64,000 nt of DNA, taken from positions 1 to 64,000 of the forward strand of contig CALUJQ010000015.1 of assembly GCA_944320995.1 (NCBI GenBank). The letters are read 5' to 3'. This stretch comes from an uncultured Barnesiella sp. (GTDB lineage: Bacteria; Bacteroidota; Bacteroidia; Bacteroidales; Barnesiellaceae). The notes below the pieces were generated by a model. The model ran no database searches and had not been told where the DNA came from. It saw only the letters and a list, made by a program, of their open reading frames with translations. The translations under genes and the position numbers were made by a program. This document shows, piece by piece, positions 16,302-25,739 of the stretch. Within the stretch, counting starts at the first letter, position 1. Every line of letters begins with the position of its first letter.

Positions 16302-17495
16302 ATGAAACGAAATGTAATATTGTCTATTCTTTTTGCCTATATGCTATGGGGCTGCTCCGGCTCATCATCGACTCATCGGGCCGACGACGCCCATGTGCAT
16401 GGCGACCATATCGAAGAGCATGACCATGACCATAGCGAACATGAAGGCCACGATCATGAAGCCGAGAATCACGGCGACGAGATTATCCTGAAAAAAGCCG
16501 AGGCCGATGCCATTGGATTGACGACAAAAACCGTACAGCCCGAACGGTTCCATGGGGTTATTGCCTGCTCCGGTACATTGTTGGCGGCACAAGGCGACGA
16601 GGTGACTGTCGTCGCTCCGGTGGCAGGAGTCGTCTCTTTGGCCGGTAAGCATGTCTCCGATGGAAATTCGGTGAGCAAAGGTGCGGCTTTGTTGAATATT
16701 TCGGCCGAACGAATGGCGGCCGGCGATCCGGCACAACGGGCCTATATCGATTATGAAACCGCCCGTAAGGCATACGAACGGGCCAGCGAGCTGGTCGAGT
16801 CCCAAATTATATCCCGGCAGGAGTACGAGCAGATTTGCAAAGATTATGAAACCGCGCGATTGGCCTATGAGGCGATTGGCGGCGGGAAGTCGGGAAGCGC
16901 GGTAAAAGCTCCCATGACGGGGTATCTCAAAAACATTATGGTGAAAGATGGCGATTTCGTGGAAATGGGACAGCCGTTGATGACCCTCTCGCAGAATCGC
17001 CGCTTACAGTTGCGGGCCGAAGTCCCTCAACGGTATTACAGCGAATTGCCCTCGGTGGTTTCGGCCAACTTTAAAACACCTTATGACAATCGGGTGTATG
17101 AATTGAGCCGGTTGAACGGCCGGTTGTTGAGTTATGGAAAAGGTACGCTGGCGGGAGGCGCTTATATCCCGGTAGTGTTTGAGTTGGACAACAAAGGCGA
17201 GGTAGTTCCCGGAGCCTATGTAGAGGTGTTTTTGCAGACTTCGTCGGTCGATAATGCCATAATCGTGCCGGTTTCGGCGCTTACCGAAGAGCAAGGCCTC
17301 TATTTTGTTTACCTGCGTTTGGACGAAGATGGATACAAAAAACAGGAGGTAACGATAGGTGACAGCGATGGCGAAAATGTACGGGTTCTCTCGGGCTTGC
17401 ACAAGGGCGACCAAGTGGTTACACGAGGCGTTTATCAAGTAAAGCTGGCCGCCAACAGCAGTGTAATTCCCGAGGGCCATTCGCATAACCACTAA
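16302..17495 (+). CDS. RND efflux periplasmic adaptor lipoprotein (CzcB/CusB type), His-rich
   Basis: 397 residues. Lipoprotein signal with a WGC lipobox (around residue 18). Residues about 25-60 are His/Asp/Glu-rich with repeated HDHD/HEGHDHE units, and the C-terminus ends GHSHNH, both likely metal-binding. Then comes the membrane-fusion-protein fold: lipoyl-like halves (VVAPVAGVVSLAGKHV and VKAPMTGYLKNIMVKDG) flanking a helical hairpin, followed by beta-barrel. Bridges the inner-membrane pump and the TolC-like channel. The ATG at 16302 gives the correct signal peptide. Substrate is probably a divalent cation such as zinc, cobalt, cadmium or nickel. Confidence 0.85.
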   Translation: MKRNVILSILFAYMLWGCSGSSSTHRADDAHVHGDHIEEHDHDHSEHEGHDHEAENHGDEIILKKAEADAIGLTTKTVQPERFHGVIACSGTLLAAQGDEVTVVAPVAGVVSLAGKHVSDGNSVSKGAALLNISAERMAAGDPAQRAYIDYETARKAYERASELVESQIISRQEYEQICKDYETARLAYEAIGGGKSGSAVKAPMTGYLKNIMVKDGDFVEMGQPLMTLSQNRRLQLRAEVPQRYYSELPSVVSANFKTPYDNRVYELSRLNGRLLSYGKGTLAGGAYIPVVFELDNKGEVVPGAYVEVFLQTSSVDNAIIVPVSALTEEQGLYFVYLRLDEDGYKKQEVTIGDSDGENVRVLSGLHKGDQVVTRGVYQVKLAANSSVIPEGHSHNH

Positions 17496-17506
17496 TTCGT
17501 ACCGCC

Positions 17507-20500
17507 ATGTTGAACAAGATTATCCGATATTCTTTGAACAATCGGTTGCTCGTATTGGTGGCTTCCGTATTGTTGCTGTTTGCGGGATTGTACACATCTT
17601 TGAAGATGGACGTCGATGTCTTTCCCGATTTGAATGCTCCTACGGTGGTCGTGATGACCGAGGCGCCGGGTATGGCACCCGAAGAGGTGGAGCGGTTGGT
17701 TACTTTCCCGGTCGAAACGGCGTTGAATGGAGCTACCGATGTGCGACGGGTGCGCTCGTCGTCAACGACCGGTTTTTCGGTCGTATGGGTCGAGTTTGAC
17801 TGGGGTACCGATATTTATCGGGCACGCCAGATTACCTCCGAGAAATTGGCGGTCGTGGACGAAAGTCTGCCCCAAGGGGTGGGGACTCCCACGCTGGGGC
17901 CTCAATCCTCTATCTTGGGAGAGATGATGATTATCGGCCTCACGGCCGACACTACTTCGCTGCGCGACTTGCGCACGTTGGCCGATTGGACTATCCGACC
18001 TCGTCTCCTCTCTATCGGCGGGGTGGCACAGGTAACGGTCATCGGGGGCGAGATGAAGGAGTATCAAATCCTGCTCGACCTGCCTCGTATGAAACAGTAC
18101 GGCGTCACGCTCGACGAAGTTCTCGCGGCAGCCCGTGAGATGAACCGCAATGCCAACGGGGGGATTCTGTATGAGTATGGAAACGAGTATATCATACGGG
18201 GAGCCGTGGCGACGACCGACGTCGATGCCATTGCCAAAGCCGTGGTAAAGCGGGTCGATGGGGTTCCTCTCTTGATGGGCGATATTGCCGAGGTGAAAAT
18301 AGGCGATAAGGCACCCAAGTTGGGTTGCGCTTCGGTCGAGGCCCGACCGGCCGTCCTGCTCACCGTGACCAAGCAACCCAATACCAGTACGCTCGACTTG
18401 ACTGAAAAACTGCTTGTTTCGATCGACGAGTTGCAGAAAAATATGCCTGCCGATGTGACGGTATCTACCGATATATTCCGGCAGTCTCATTTTATCGAGA
18501 GTTCGATACATAATGTGCAAAAGTCGCTTTACGAGGGAGCTATCTTTGTGGTGATCGTTCTCTTCTTTTTCTTGATGAACGTGCGTACCACGCTCATTTC
18601 GTTAGTGGCATTGCCGTTGTCGTTGCTCTTCTCGATACTTACGCTCCATTTCATGGGATTTACCATCAATACCATGAGCCTCGGCGGTATGGCTATTGCC
18701 ATCGGTTCGCTGGTCGATGATGCCATTGTCGATGTGGAGAATGTTTATAAACACTTGCGGGAGAACCGGTTATTGCCCCCCGGGCAGCAGAAGCCCGTGA
18801 TCGAGGTCGTCTTCGAGGCTTCGCGCGAAGTGCGTATGCCTATTCTCAACTCTACGTTGATTATCATCGTTACCTTTATTCCGCTCTTTTTCTTAACCGG
18901 AATGGAGGGGCGCATGCTCGTCCCGCTCGGCATTGCTTTCATTGTTGCCCTGTTTGCTTCGACGGTCGTTGCCCTTACTCTCACGCCGGTATTATGCAGC
19001 TATCTGTTGGGGAAAGGCGATACCGATAAGGCGATTGCCCGCGAACCCATTGTGGCCCGTACCTTGAAAAAATATTACGGGAAGGCGTTGGAGTGGTCGC
19101 TTCGGCACCGTACGGGAGTATTGGGAGGAACGGTCGCGTTGTTTGTCGTGGCGTTGATCTTGTTTTTCACGTTGGGCCGCAGTTTCTTGCCTCCCTTTAA
19201 TGAAGGCTCGTTTACCATCAATGTCAGTACGTTGCCCGGTATTTCGCTGGAAGAGTCGGACAATATAGGGCGTCGGGCCGAACAACTGTTGCTCGAAGTC
19301 CCCGAGGTAAAAACCGTGGCTCGGAAAACCGGCCGGGCCGAACTCGACGAACATGCCTTGGGGGTGAATACTTCGGAGATAGAGGCCCCGTTTGAGTTGA
19401 AAGACCGTTCGCATGCTGAGGTGGTAGCCGAAGTCCGGGAGAAGTTGTCGGTATTGCCGGGCGTTAACGTCGAGATAGGCCAACCTATTTCTCACCGTAT
19501 CGATGCGATGCTCTCGGGCACACAGGCGCGTATCGCCATCAAACTGTTCGGTGATGATTTGAACCGCATGTTCATGTTGGGCAACCAGATAAAAAAGAAT
19601 ATCTCGACCATCGATGGAGTTGTCGATTTGAATGTAGAGCAGCAAATCGAGCGGCCCCAGTTGAAAATCGTTCCGAGGCGCGAAATGCTTGCCCGTTACG
19701 GAGTCTCGTTGACCGAGTTTTCCCGATTCATCGATGTGGCTTTGGCCGGTGAGGTGGTGTCACAGGTATATGAGGGAAGCCGCACGTTCGACCTTACCGT
19801 CAAGGTGAAGGACGATGAACGGGCTTCGGCGGCCAAGATAGCCGATTTGATGATCGACACGCAGGAGGGGAAAGTTCCGTTGAGTACGTTGGCCGAGATT
19901 AAATCGGCTGTGGGGCCCAATACGATCAACCGTGAAAATGTGAAACGCAAGATTGTTATTTCGGCCAATGTGGGAGACCGCGATTTGCGCGGTGTGGTAG
20001 ATGATATAAAAGAACGCATCGACGAGACCGTTGTCCTTCCCGAGGGTTACTTTATTGAGTATGGCGGCCAGTTCGAAAGCGAGGCTGCCGCTTCACGGAC
20101 ACTCTCTGTCGTCTCGTTGTTCTCTCTGTTGGTCGTATTTTTGCTGCTGTATAACCAGTTCCGCAGTGCCTCGCAATCGGCGGTTATCTTGTTGAATCTG
20201 CCTTTGGCGCTTATCGGCGGAGTGTTTATCCTGCGGTTTACGACCGGCGAGATCAGTATCCCGGCCATTATCGGATTCATTTCGCTCTTCGGCATCGCAA
20301 CCCGTAATGGCATGCTATTGGTGTCGCATTACAACACGATGCTCGCCGAGGGTCATTCGCTGCACGATACGATTTTGCAGGGGTCGCTCGACCGGTTGAA
20401 TCCTATCTTGATGACGGCGCTTACTTCGGCCCTTGCCCTCATACCGTTGGCCTTGGGCGGAGACTTGCCGGGCAATGAGATACAGAGCCCCATGGCCAAA

Positions 20501-20596
20501 GTGATTTTGGGCGGATTGATTACTTCGACCTTCCTCAACGCTTTTGTCGTTCCTGTCGTTTATTGGATTATGAACCGTAAAAAAGAAAACCGATGA
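17507..20596 (+). CDS. Heavy-metal RND efflux pump (CzcA/CusA family)
   Basis: 1029 residues with 12 predicted membrane segments (clusters at about 15-32, 340-500 and 855-1020) and two large periplasmic loops. Motifs: DVFPDLNAPTVVVMTEAPGM after TM1, AIGSLVDDAIVDVENV in TM4 with proton-relay acidic residues, SGTQARIAIKLFG in the second loop. Proton-driven export of metal ions. The TM4 motif is neither the classical CzcA nor the CusA version, so the exact metal is open; the His-rich partners favour divalent cations. It starts 11 bases after the adaptor gene and shares ATGA with the next gene. Confidence 0.9.
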   Translation: MLNKIIRYSLNNRLLVLVASVLLLFAGLYTSLKMDVDVFPDLNAPTVVVMTEAPGMAPEEVERLVTFPVETALNGATDVRRVRSSSTTGFSVVWVEFDWGTDIYRARQITSEKLAVVDESLPQGVGTPTLGPQSSILGEMMIIGLTADTTSLRDLRTLADWTIRPRLLSIGGVAQVTVIGGEMKEYQILLDLPRMKQYGVTLDEVLAAAREMNRNANGGILYEYGNEYIIRGAVATTDVDAIAKAVVKRVDGVPLLMGDIAEVKIGDKAPKLGCASVEARPAVLLTVTKQPNTSTLDLTEKLLVSIDELQKNMPADVTVSTDIFRQSHFIESSIHNVQKSLYEGAIFVVIVLFFFLMNVRTTLISLVALPLSLLFSILTLHFMGFTINTMSLGGMAIAIGSLVDDAIVDVENVYKHLRENRLLPPGQQKPVIEVVFEASREVRMPILNSTLIIIVTFIPLFFLTGMEGRMLVPLGIAFIVALFASTVVALTLTPVLCSYLLGKGDTDKAIAREPIVARTLKKYYGKALEWSLRHRTGVLGGTVALFVVALILFFTLGRSFLPPFNEGSFTINVSTLPGISLEESDNIGRRAEQLLLEVPEVKTVARKTGRAELDEHALGVNTSEIEAPFELKDRSHAEVVAEVREKLSVLPGVNVEIGQPISHRIDAMLSGTQARIAIKLFGDDLNRMFMLGNQIKKNISTIDGVVDLNVEQQIERPQLKIVPRREMLARYGVSLTEFSRFIDVALAGEVVSQVYEGSRTFDLTVKVKDDERASAAKIADLMIDTQEGKVPLSTLAEIKSAVGPNTINRENVKRKIVISANVGDRDLRGVVDDIKERIDETVVLPEGYFIEYGGQFESEAAASRTLSVVSLFSLLVVFLLLYNQFRSASQSAVILLNLPLALIGGVFILRFTTGEISIPAIIGFISLFGIATRNGMLLVSHYNTMLAEGHSLHDTILQGSLDRLNPILMTALTSALALIPLALGGDLPGNEIQSPMAKVILGGLITSTFLNAFVVPVVYWIMNRKKENR

Positions 20597-21774
20597 GAAA
20601 AAGTCTTTTCCTGTTCTTCCTATTTGCCTTTGCAAATATGGAGGCTCAACATAGTTGGACCGATATACTCTCCTCGATAGAGCAGAACAATCGGCAATTA
20701 AAGGCCGGCGCTCAAATCGTTTTGAGCCAAAAGGCCGAGGTGTCGTCGCAAAATATGCTGGCCGATCCCAGTTTTGAGTTCAGCCACCTTTGGGGTGTCG
20801 AGAGCGCCCGTGACCGCAAGTACGATATTTCGGTATCGCAATCGTTTGATTTCCCCTCGCTGTATCTCCAACGGAACCAAATCGGGAATCTGAAACGCAA
20901 CTTATACGATGAGCAACAGGCTTTGTTGCGACAGCAAATTTTGATGCAGGCCAAGGAGTTGTGTTTGCGAGTTGTTTATCTGAACCGTTGTATCGAATTG
21001 GGTAATGAAAGGCAGGCGGCAGCCGATAAGCTGGCCGAGCTGTACCGGGGGAAACTGTCTTCGGGCGATGCCAATATCTTGGACGTGAATAAGATTGAAA
21101 TCGAACAGCTGAATGTGACCACCGGTAATACCCGGCTTCGGAATGAGTTGGCTTCTTGCCTGTCGCAACTCCGGGCACTCAATGGCGGTGAACCGTTGCC
21201 TGTCGATGATTCGGCGTTGACCGAATACTCCGATGAAATGCTGCCGTCATCGTTCGACGAGTTGAAAACTTGGGCGTTGGAGGCCGATCCCGAGTTGCAA
21301 ATGTTGCGTCAGGAAAATCTCATCGCCGACAAGTCGGTATCGCTCAATCGGGCCGGCTGGCTGCCTAAATTTGAGTTGGGTTATCGGCATGCGTATGAAC
21401 TGGGGGAGCGGTTCAACGGCCTTTCGGTAGGACTCTCTATCCCGCTGTTTGCCAACCGTAAAAAGGTGAAGATAGCCAAGGCACAGGCTCTTGCCGGCTC
21501 TTTCTCGGTCGATAACAGGGAGTTGCAGGCGGTAACCGAGTTGCAGACCCTTTATGATGAGGCTGTCGCGCTGAAAGAGAACCATGCGAAATACGACCTG
21601 CTTGTGCGCCAGAATAATTTCGGGTTGCTGCAAAAAGCATTGGAGGCAGGAAAAATTTCGATGGTCGAGTATCTGGTCGATGCGACACAACTCTACGAAG
21701 CTTTTGAAAACAGGTTGTCGTTGGAGTATGAATACCGTTTGCGATTGGCCCGTATGTATAAATTCACGTTGTAG
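20593..21774 (+). CDS. TolC/CzcC-type outer-membrane efflux channel
   Basis: 393 residues. A signal peptide (1-19, ending ANMEA-Q) is followed by two long helical repeats typical of outer-membrane efflux proteins (e.g. DISVSQSFDFPSLYLQRNQI and GLSVGLSIPLFANRKKVKIA). The start codon overlaps the pump's stop (ATGA), so it is translationally coupled. Completes the tripartite pump. A strong terminator follows at 21884-21919. Confidence 0.88.
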   Translation: MRKSLFLFFLFAFANMEAQHSWTDILSSIEQNNRQLKAGAQIVLSQKAEVSSQNMLADPSFEFSHLWGVESARDRKYDISVSQSFDFPSLYLQRNQIGNLKRNLYDEQQALLRQQILMQAKELCLRVVYLNRCIELGNERQAAADKLAELYRGKLSSGDANILDVNKIEIEQLNVTTGNTRLRNELASCLSQLRALNGGEPLPVDDSALTEYSDEMLPSSFDELKTWALEADPELQMLRQENLIADKSVSLNRAGWLPKFELGYRHAYELGERFNGLSVGLSIPLFANRKKVKIAKAQALAGSFSVDNRELQAVTELQTLYDEAVALKENHAKYDLLVRQNNFGLLQKALEAGKISMVEYLVDATQLYEAFENRLSLEYEYRLRLARMYKFTL

Positions 21775-21883
21775 AGATTTTTTGATAATATAGGATTCAG
21801 TTCGGGATAGGCCAAATCGAAAAACAGTGTTTTTTCATTTGTCTCACCTCTCACTATTTCCCTATTCCGAACCTATGATTTAT

Positions 21884-21919
21884 TCCCCCGTATCATAACC
21901 CGGTGCGGGGGATTTTTTT
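21884..21919 (+). terminator. Terminator of the metal-efflux operon
   Basis: Stem TCCCCCG (21884-21890) with CGGGGGA (21906-21912) followed by seven T. Part of the 337-bp gap between 21775 and 22111; the stretch before it and 21920-21991 show no gene. Confidence 0.7.
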
Positions 21920-21991
21920 GTGCGTGATGGACCGGGATTGATTATTGCGTGTGGTATGGCATCTCGTTAAAGAAAGTTATAATGTAAATAT

Positions 21992-22067
21992 TTTCCAATG
22001 GAAATTTGTTATTGAGGAAAACAAACTCTATATTTGCATAGAGTTTTCTGATGGAATATATTTCCAT
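21992..22067 (+). promoter_or_regulatory. DUF6132-thioredoxin promoter with three inverted repeats
   Basis: A -7 box TATATTTG (22029-22036) sits inside an 8-bp inverted repeat AAACTCTA/TAGAGTTT (22023-22030, 22039-22046). It is flanked upstream by TTTCCA-A-TGGAAA (21992-22004) and downstream by ATGGAA-N5-TTCCAT (22051-22067), both built from the same TTCCAT-like half-site. Paired flanking operators suggest repression; the nearby MarR-type protein (25740) is a candidate regulator. Confidence 0.5.
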
Positions 22068-22111
22068 AGAAAAAGATAGAAAGCAATAATGGCAAAATAA
22101 ATTTAGAAGAT

Positions 22112-22315
22112 ATGAAAGCGCTGTTGAAACAATATTGGCTCCCGCTTTTGGGAGTATTGATAGGAGCTGTTGGAGGTTATCTCTATTGGCGGTTTGTAGG
22201 CTGTTCGAGCGGGACCTGTCCTATCACAGCCTCGCCATGGACCAGTACGATTTGGGGGGCTGCAATAGGCGGATTGTTGACAAGTTCATTAAAAAAAGAG
22301 ACGAAATATGATTAA
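22112..22315 (+). CDS. Small DUF6132-like membrane protein
   Basis: 67 residues, two hydrophobic segments (about 7-25 and 42-60) around a loop containing FVGCSSGTCPI. The CSSGTC pair could be redox-active or bind a metal. It overlaps the thioredoxin-like gene by 8 bases. I recall DUF6132 proteins with this motif beside thioredoxins in Bacteroidota; function unknown, and a link to thiol chemistry at the membrane is inferred. Confidence 0.65.
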   Translation: MKALLKQYWLPLLGVLIGAVGGYLYWRFVGCSSGTCPITASPWTSTIWGAAIGGLLTSSLKKETKYD

Positions 22316-22769
22316 AAGAAACGTATTATTGGCGGTAAGCATTCTTTCGCTGCTATTTACCGCATGTGAAACAAAAGCGACGAATAACAATAAAAATGAG
22401 AATAAGATGAAAACAATTGAATTGACAAAAGCCGATTTTTTGAAAAAGGTGATGGATTATGAAAAAAATCCCGAGGAGTGGAATTATTTGGGGGACAAGC
22501 CTGCGATTATCGATTTTTACGCTTCGTGGTGCGGCCCTTGTAAAATGGTTGCACCTATATTGGAAGAGTTGGCCGAGGAGTACGACGGGCAGATCTATAT
22601 TTATAAAGTGAATACCGAGAACGAGCAGGAGTTGGCCGGTCTTTTTGGCATTCGCAGCATTCCTTCGATACTCTTCATCCCGATGAACGACCGGCCTCAG
22701 ATGGCTACGGGAGCAATGCCCAAGAGTTCGTTCAAGGAGGCTATCGACAAGGTTTTATTAAAAAAGTGA
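22308..22769 (+). CDS. Thioredoxin-domain lipoprotein
   Basis: 153 residues. Lipoprotein signal with lipobox LFTAC (Cys about residue 20), a short Asn/Lys linker, then a thioredoxin fold with the active site WCGPC (about residue 71) and the cis-proline in RSIPSILF. It probably reduces or exchanges disulfides in the periplasm. An internal ATG at 22407 would give a cytosolic version lacking the signal, but the start at 22308 has a good lipoprotein N-terminus. Coupled to the DUF6132-like gene; a strong terminator follows. Confidence 0.88.
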   Translation: MIKRNVLLAVSILSLLFTACETKATNNNKNENKMKTIELTKADFLKKVMDYEKNPEEWNYLGDKPAIIDFYASWCGPCKMVAPILEELAEEYDGQIYIYKVNTENEQELAGLFGIRSIPSILFIPMNDRPQMATGAMPKSSFKEAIDKVLLKK

Positions 22770-22825
22770 TGCCGGGGACTTCGCCTTGTCATGGGATAAG
22801 AGGTATATCAAACCTCTCTCGCTTA

Positions 22826-22859
22826 CAGAATCACCATTTGGTGGTTCTGCTTTTTTTTT
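22826..22859 (+). terminator. Terminator after the thioredoxin lipoprotein gene
   Basis: Ten-pair stem (CAGAATCACC / GGTGGTTCTG, one wobble) with an ATTT loop, followed by nine T. Confidence 0.8.
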
Positions 22860-23011
22860 GTAAGGTAATTTGGATTTTACAATAGCAGAATGTATCTGTA
22901 AATGTGAATAATTATTTAATTTGATTATTTTTTTTCAATAATCTTTGTTTTTTTATTTTTTTGTTAGAACTTATTTTCCCACTTTTGTAAAAATCTTAAA
23001 AAATAGTTGAT

Positions 23012-25415
23012 ATGAAAAAAATGGGTTACTTATGTATTTCTTTTGTGTAGTGCGTTAGGCGCTTATGCAGGAAATGTAGTGTATGAGTCCACGTTGGGCA
23101 CGCAAGAAGAGTTTGACCAGTGGTTGTTTGTAGATGTGAATGAAGATTCCAAAACATGGGGATTTGACTCTTCTAACTCGGCTGCTAAGTATGGATACAA
23201 CATTCAATTGGCCGCCGACGACTGGCTTATTTCGCCAGCGATAAACGTGTCGGCTGGATGCTATATTCTTTCGTTTGAATATCAAGGGAGTATGTACGGC
23301 GAAAAGATGGACGTCTTTTACGGTACGTCGCGTGATGTGGCTTCGATGACAGAGCCTATCATTGATTTGGGCGAGATCTATGTTGACGGATATTTTGCCG
23401 GAACTGCAAAAATGGTAAATGTTGCAGCCGATGGCGACATATACTTGGGCTTCCATGCCAAGAGCGATAAGGATAAATATAAACTATTTGTAAGGAATGT
23501 GAAGTTAGTTTCGTCCGAAGGGTATGATATGCGTGCCGATTCGGTAATAACCAGCGAATCGGACGAGAATTTGGCCCAAGAACCTGTCAAACTGCATATG
23601 ACAAATGTGGGCTTTTACCCGGTATCCAATTTGCAAGTCTCTTTTCAGGTGAATCAACAGCCTGTTGTGACCGAAACAATAGATGAAACTATTCAGGTAG
23701 GAGAATCTTATGCTTATACCTTTACTCAACTGGCCGATTTGTCGGAGTCGGGGACATATACCATCAAAGCATGGATTTCGTCGGAGAAAGATGATAATTT
23801 TGCGAATGACACTGCTTCGGTAGTCGTTTACCATTTCGGCCCAGCCAGTGTCCCGTATTTCAATGGCTTTGAAGATGAGTATAGTTGCAGTGCCATTAAA
23901 TATTTCGATTTGAATTACGATCCCAGTGATGAGGGTTACGGTAATTGGAGTATTGACGGTGGAACTTTCCAATATTCGGGGGATAATGCCATGGTATATG
24001 GTTATAGTTCTACTCTCCCGGGCGACGATTGGTTTATTCTCGAACCTATCAGACTGAATGCCGGGTATTATAGTCTCAAATTCTGGTATGCTTCGATGGG
24101 ATATCAGGAGAGGTTTGCGGTTTATTACGGAACCGAAGCTACTCCCGAAGCCATGACAAATTTGATTGTCAAATATGATCCGTTCCTTTCTGACGAATAT
24201 TCCGAATCGGCGAATGTGATACATATCGAGGAAGACGGGGTATATTATTTGGGGTTCCATGCGTTCAGCGATGCCAATATGAATTTGATTTGTATCGACG
24301 ACATTTCGATTGAAGAGATTGAAAAACCCAAGAATGATTTGTCTGTTGTAAATATTCTTTCGCCGGTTAATGGATATGTATCGCCGTCGCAATCGCAAGA
24401 TATATCTTTCTCGGTGGTTAACAATGGGGTTGAAGAAATAACAGGAGCTTCGGTCAAGATCGCTATCGACGGTTCCGTTGTGAAGAATCACACGATCGAT
24501 CGGATTGGCGGTCAAGAGACACAATCGGTGGTTGTGGAGAATGGATTGGCTTCTCTTACTCCCGGTAAACATAACTTGACGATTACGATCGAATGTGAGG
24601 CCGATGAGGTTCCCGAAAATAACGAGGTAGAAATACCCTTTAAGAAAGTAGGCGACCCTGTTTTGTTCTATGATTTTGAAAGTGGTACAGTTCCCGAAGA
24701 TCTCATTTTGAAATCTTACGATGAGGCTACTGTACATTCGTCGCTAATCGATATCTTCCCGAATAACGAGCCTTGGAATGTGATTGAAATAGGGACACAC
24801 GAGATTTACGGTTCTTGGATGCTTGCTGCGGCGTCGTTTTTCAATGAATATATACCAGCTGATCGTTGGTGTATATTCCCGCAGATTTCGGTAAATTCTG
24901 AAAATGCCGATATGGTTTGGACTGCCAATTCGGGCGATGGAGGTATGGCATATCCCGAAACATACGAAGTGTTGGTTTCTACGACCAATACCGATCCGAG
25001 TAGTTTCTCGGTTTGTACAACCATTGTCGATGAAACTTTCTCTAATGCTCCCAGTACTCGCGGTATTGATTTGGGTGCATATAACGGACAGGATATTTAT
25101 GTGGCTATTCGGTTGATTACGGAAGATGGCTTTTTCCTGACGATAGACAATATCGGATTTTATGGAAATGTGGTTAAGAAAGAATCCTCGATTGTTGAGT
25201 CTGTGGCAGCCGATGCCCGCATTTGGGCCAACGATGGACAAGTGGTTTGCGCAGCCGAGAATGTTCAACGCATTTCTATCTTTGATGCCAGTGGCCGTTT
25301 GGTAGTCGATTGTGAAAATCAATCGACTCTCGACATCGACAATTTGTCGAACGGTGTTTATATTGTTCGGGCTATGGCCGATGGAGAGATTTTACAGACT
25401 AAAATTGTTAAATAG
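23012..25415 (+). CDS. Large secreted protein with three choice-of-anchor-J-like modules and a T9SS-type C-terminus; start-proximal A7 frameshift
   Basis: The main frame is open from 23043 to 25415 (about 790 codons) but has no ATG. An ATG at 23012 precedes seven A (23015-23021): as written it reads MKKMGYLCISFV-stop. With six A it would read MKKWVTYVFLLCSALG, a proper signal peptide joined to the main frame (about 800 residues). The mature protein has three jelly-roll modules of the cleaved-adhesin/choice-of-anchor-J type (about 20-170, 290-430, 560-720) separated by CARDB-like linkers, and a C-terminal sorting-like domain (GRLVVDCENQ, LSNGVYIVRAMADGE). Likely a surface adhesin or carbohydrate-binding protein. 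Expression may need slippage, or the extra A is an assembly error. A perfect terminator follows. Confidence 0.75.
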
Positions 25416-25437
25416 TAAATAAAGCCCGATGATTGGG

Positions 25438-25470
25438 AGGCTCCCGCATAAAATGCGGGAGCCTATTTTT
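25438..25470 (+). terminator. Terminator after the choice-of-anchor-J gene
   Basis: Perfect 12-bp stem AGGCTCCCGCAT (25438-25449) with complement (25453-25464), AAA loop, then ATTTTTT. Confidence 0.88.
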
Positions 25471-25494
25471 TATAGAAAAAAATTCTTATCGAAA

Positions 25495-25526
25495 TATTTT
25501 CTTTTAGAAAATAAATTGTATATTTG
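25495..25526 (+). promoter_or_regulatory. Ferredoxin-MarR promoter with inverted repeat
   Basis: TATTTTC-N5-GAAAATA (25495-25513) lies directly upstream of a -7 box TATATTTG (25519-25526). Placement in front of a gene pair that includes a MarR-type regulator suggests autoregulation. Confidence 0.45.
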
Positions 25527-25551
25527 TCGCATAAAAAGAAAGGAAGAAATT

Positions 25552-25737
25552 ATGCCACTTGTAATTGATAAAAACCGATGTCCGCAGAATCACCGTTGTC
25601 CTTTGATCGGCCTTTGCCCGAAACAAGCCATTTCGCAGGAGGGGTTCGGTCTGCCCCGTATCGATTCTGAGAAATGTATCGAGTGCGGCAAATGTGTGCG
25701 CCATTGCGGAATGAAAGCCATATATCAGGAGAATTGA
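25552..25737 (+). CDS. Small ferredoxin, one clear 4Fe-4S motif and one divergent
   Basis: 61 residues. The second half has the standard motif CIECGKCVRHC; the first half has an unusual C-x5-C-x5-C-P arrangement (CPQNHRCPLIGLCP). So at least one [4Fe-4S] cluster is expected. The frame is open further upstream but the -7 box at 25519-25526 places transcription start after those codons; ATG at 25552 is preceded by AGGAAGAAA. The MarR-family gene starts 2 bases later, so both are co-expressed. Electron-transfer partner unknown. Confidence 0.8.
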   Translation: MPLVIDKNRCPQNHRCPLIGLCPKQAISQEGFGLPRIDSEKCIECGKCVRHCGMKAIYQEN

Positions 25738-25739
25738 AG

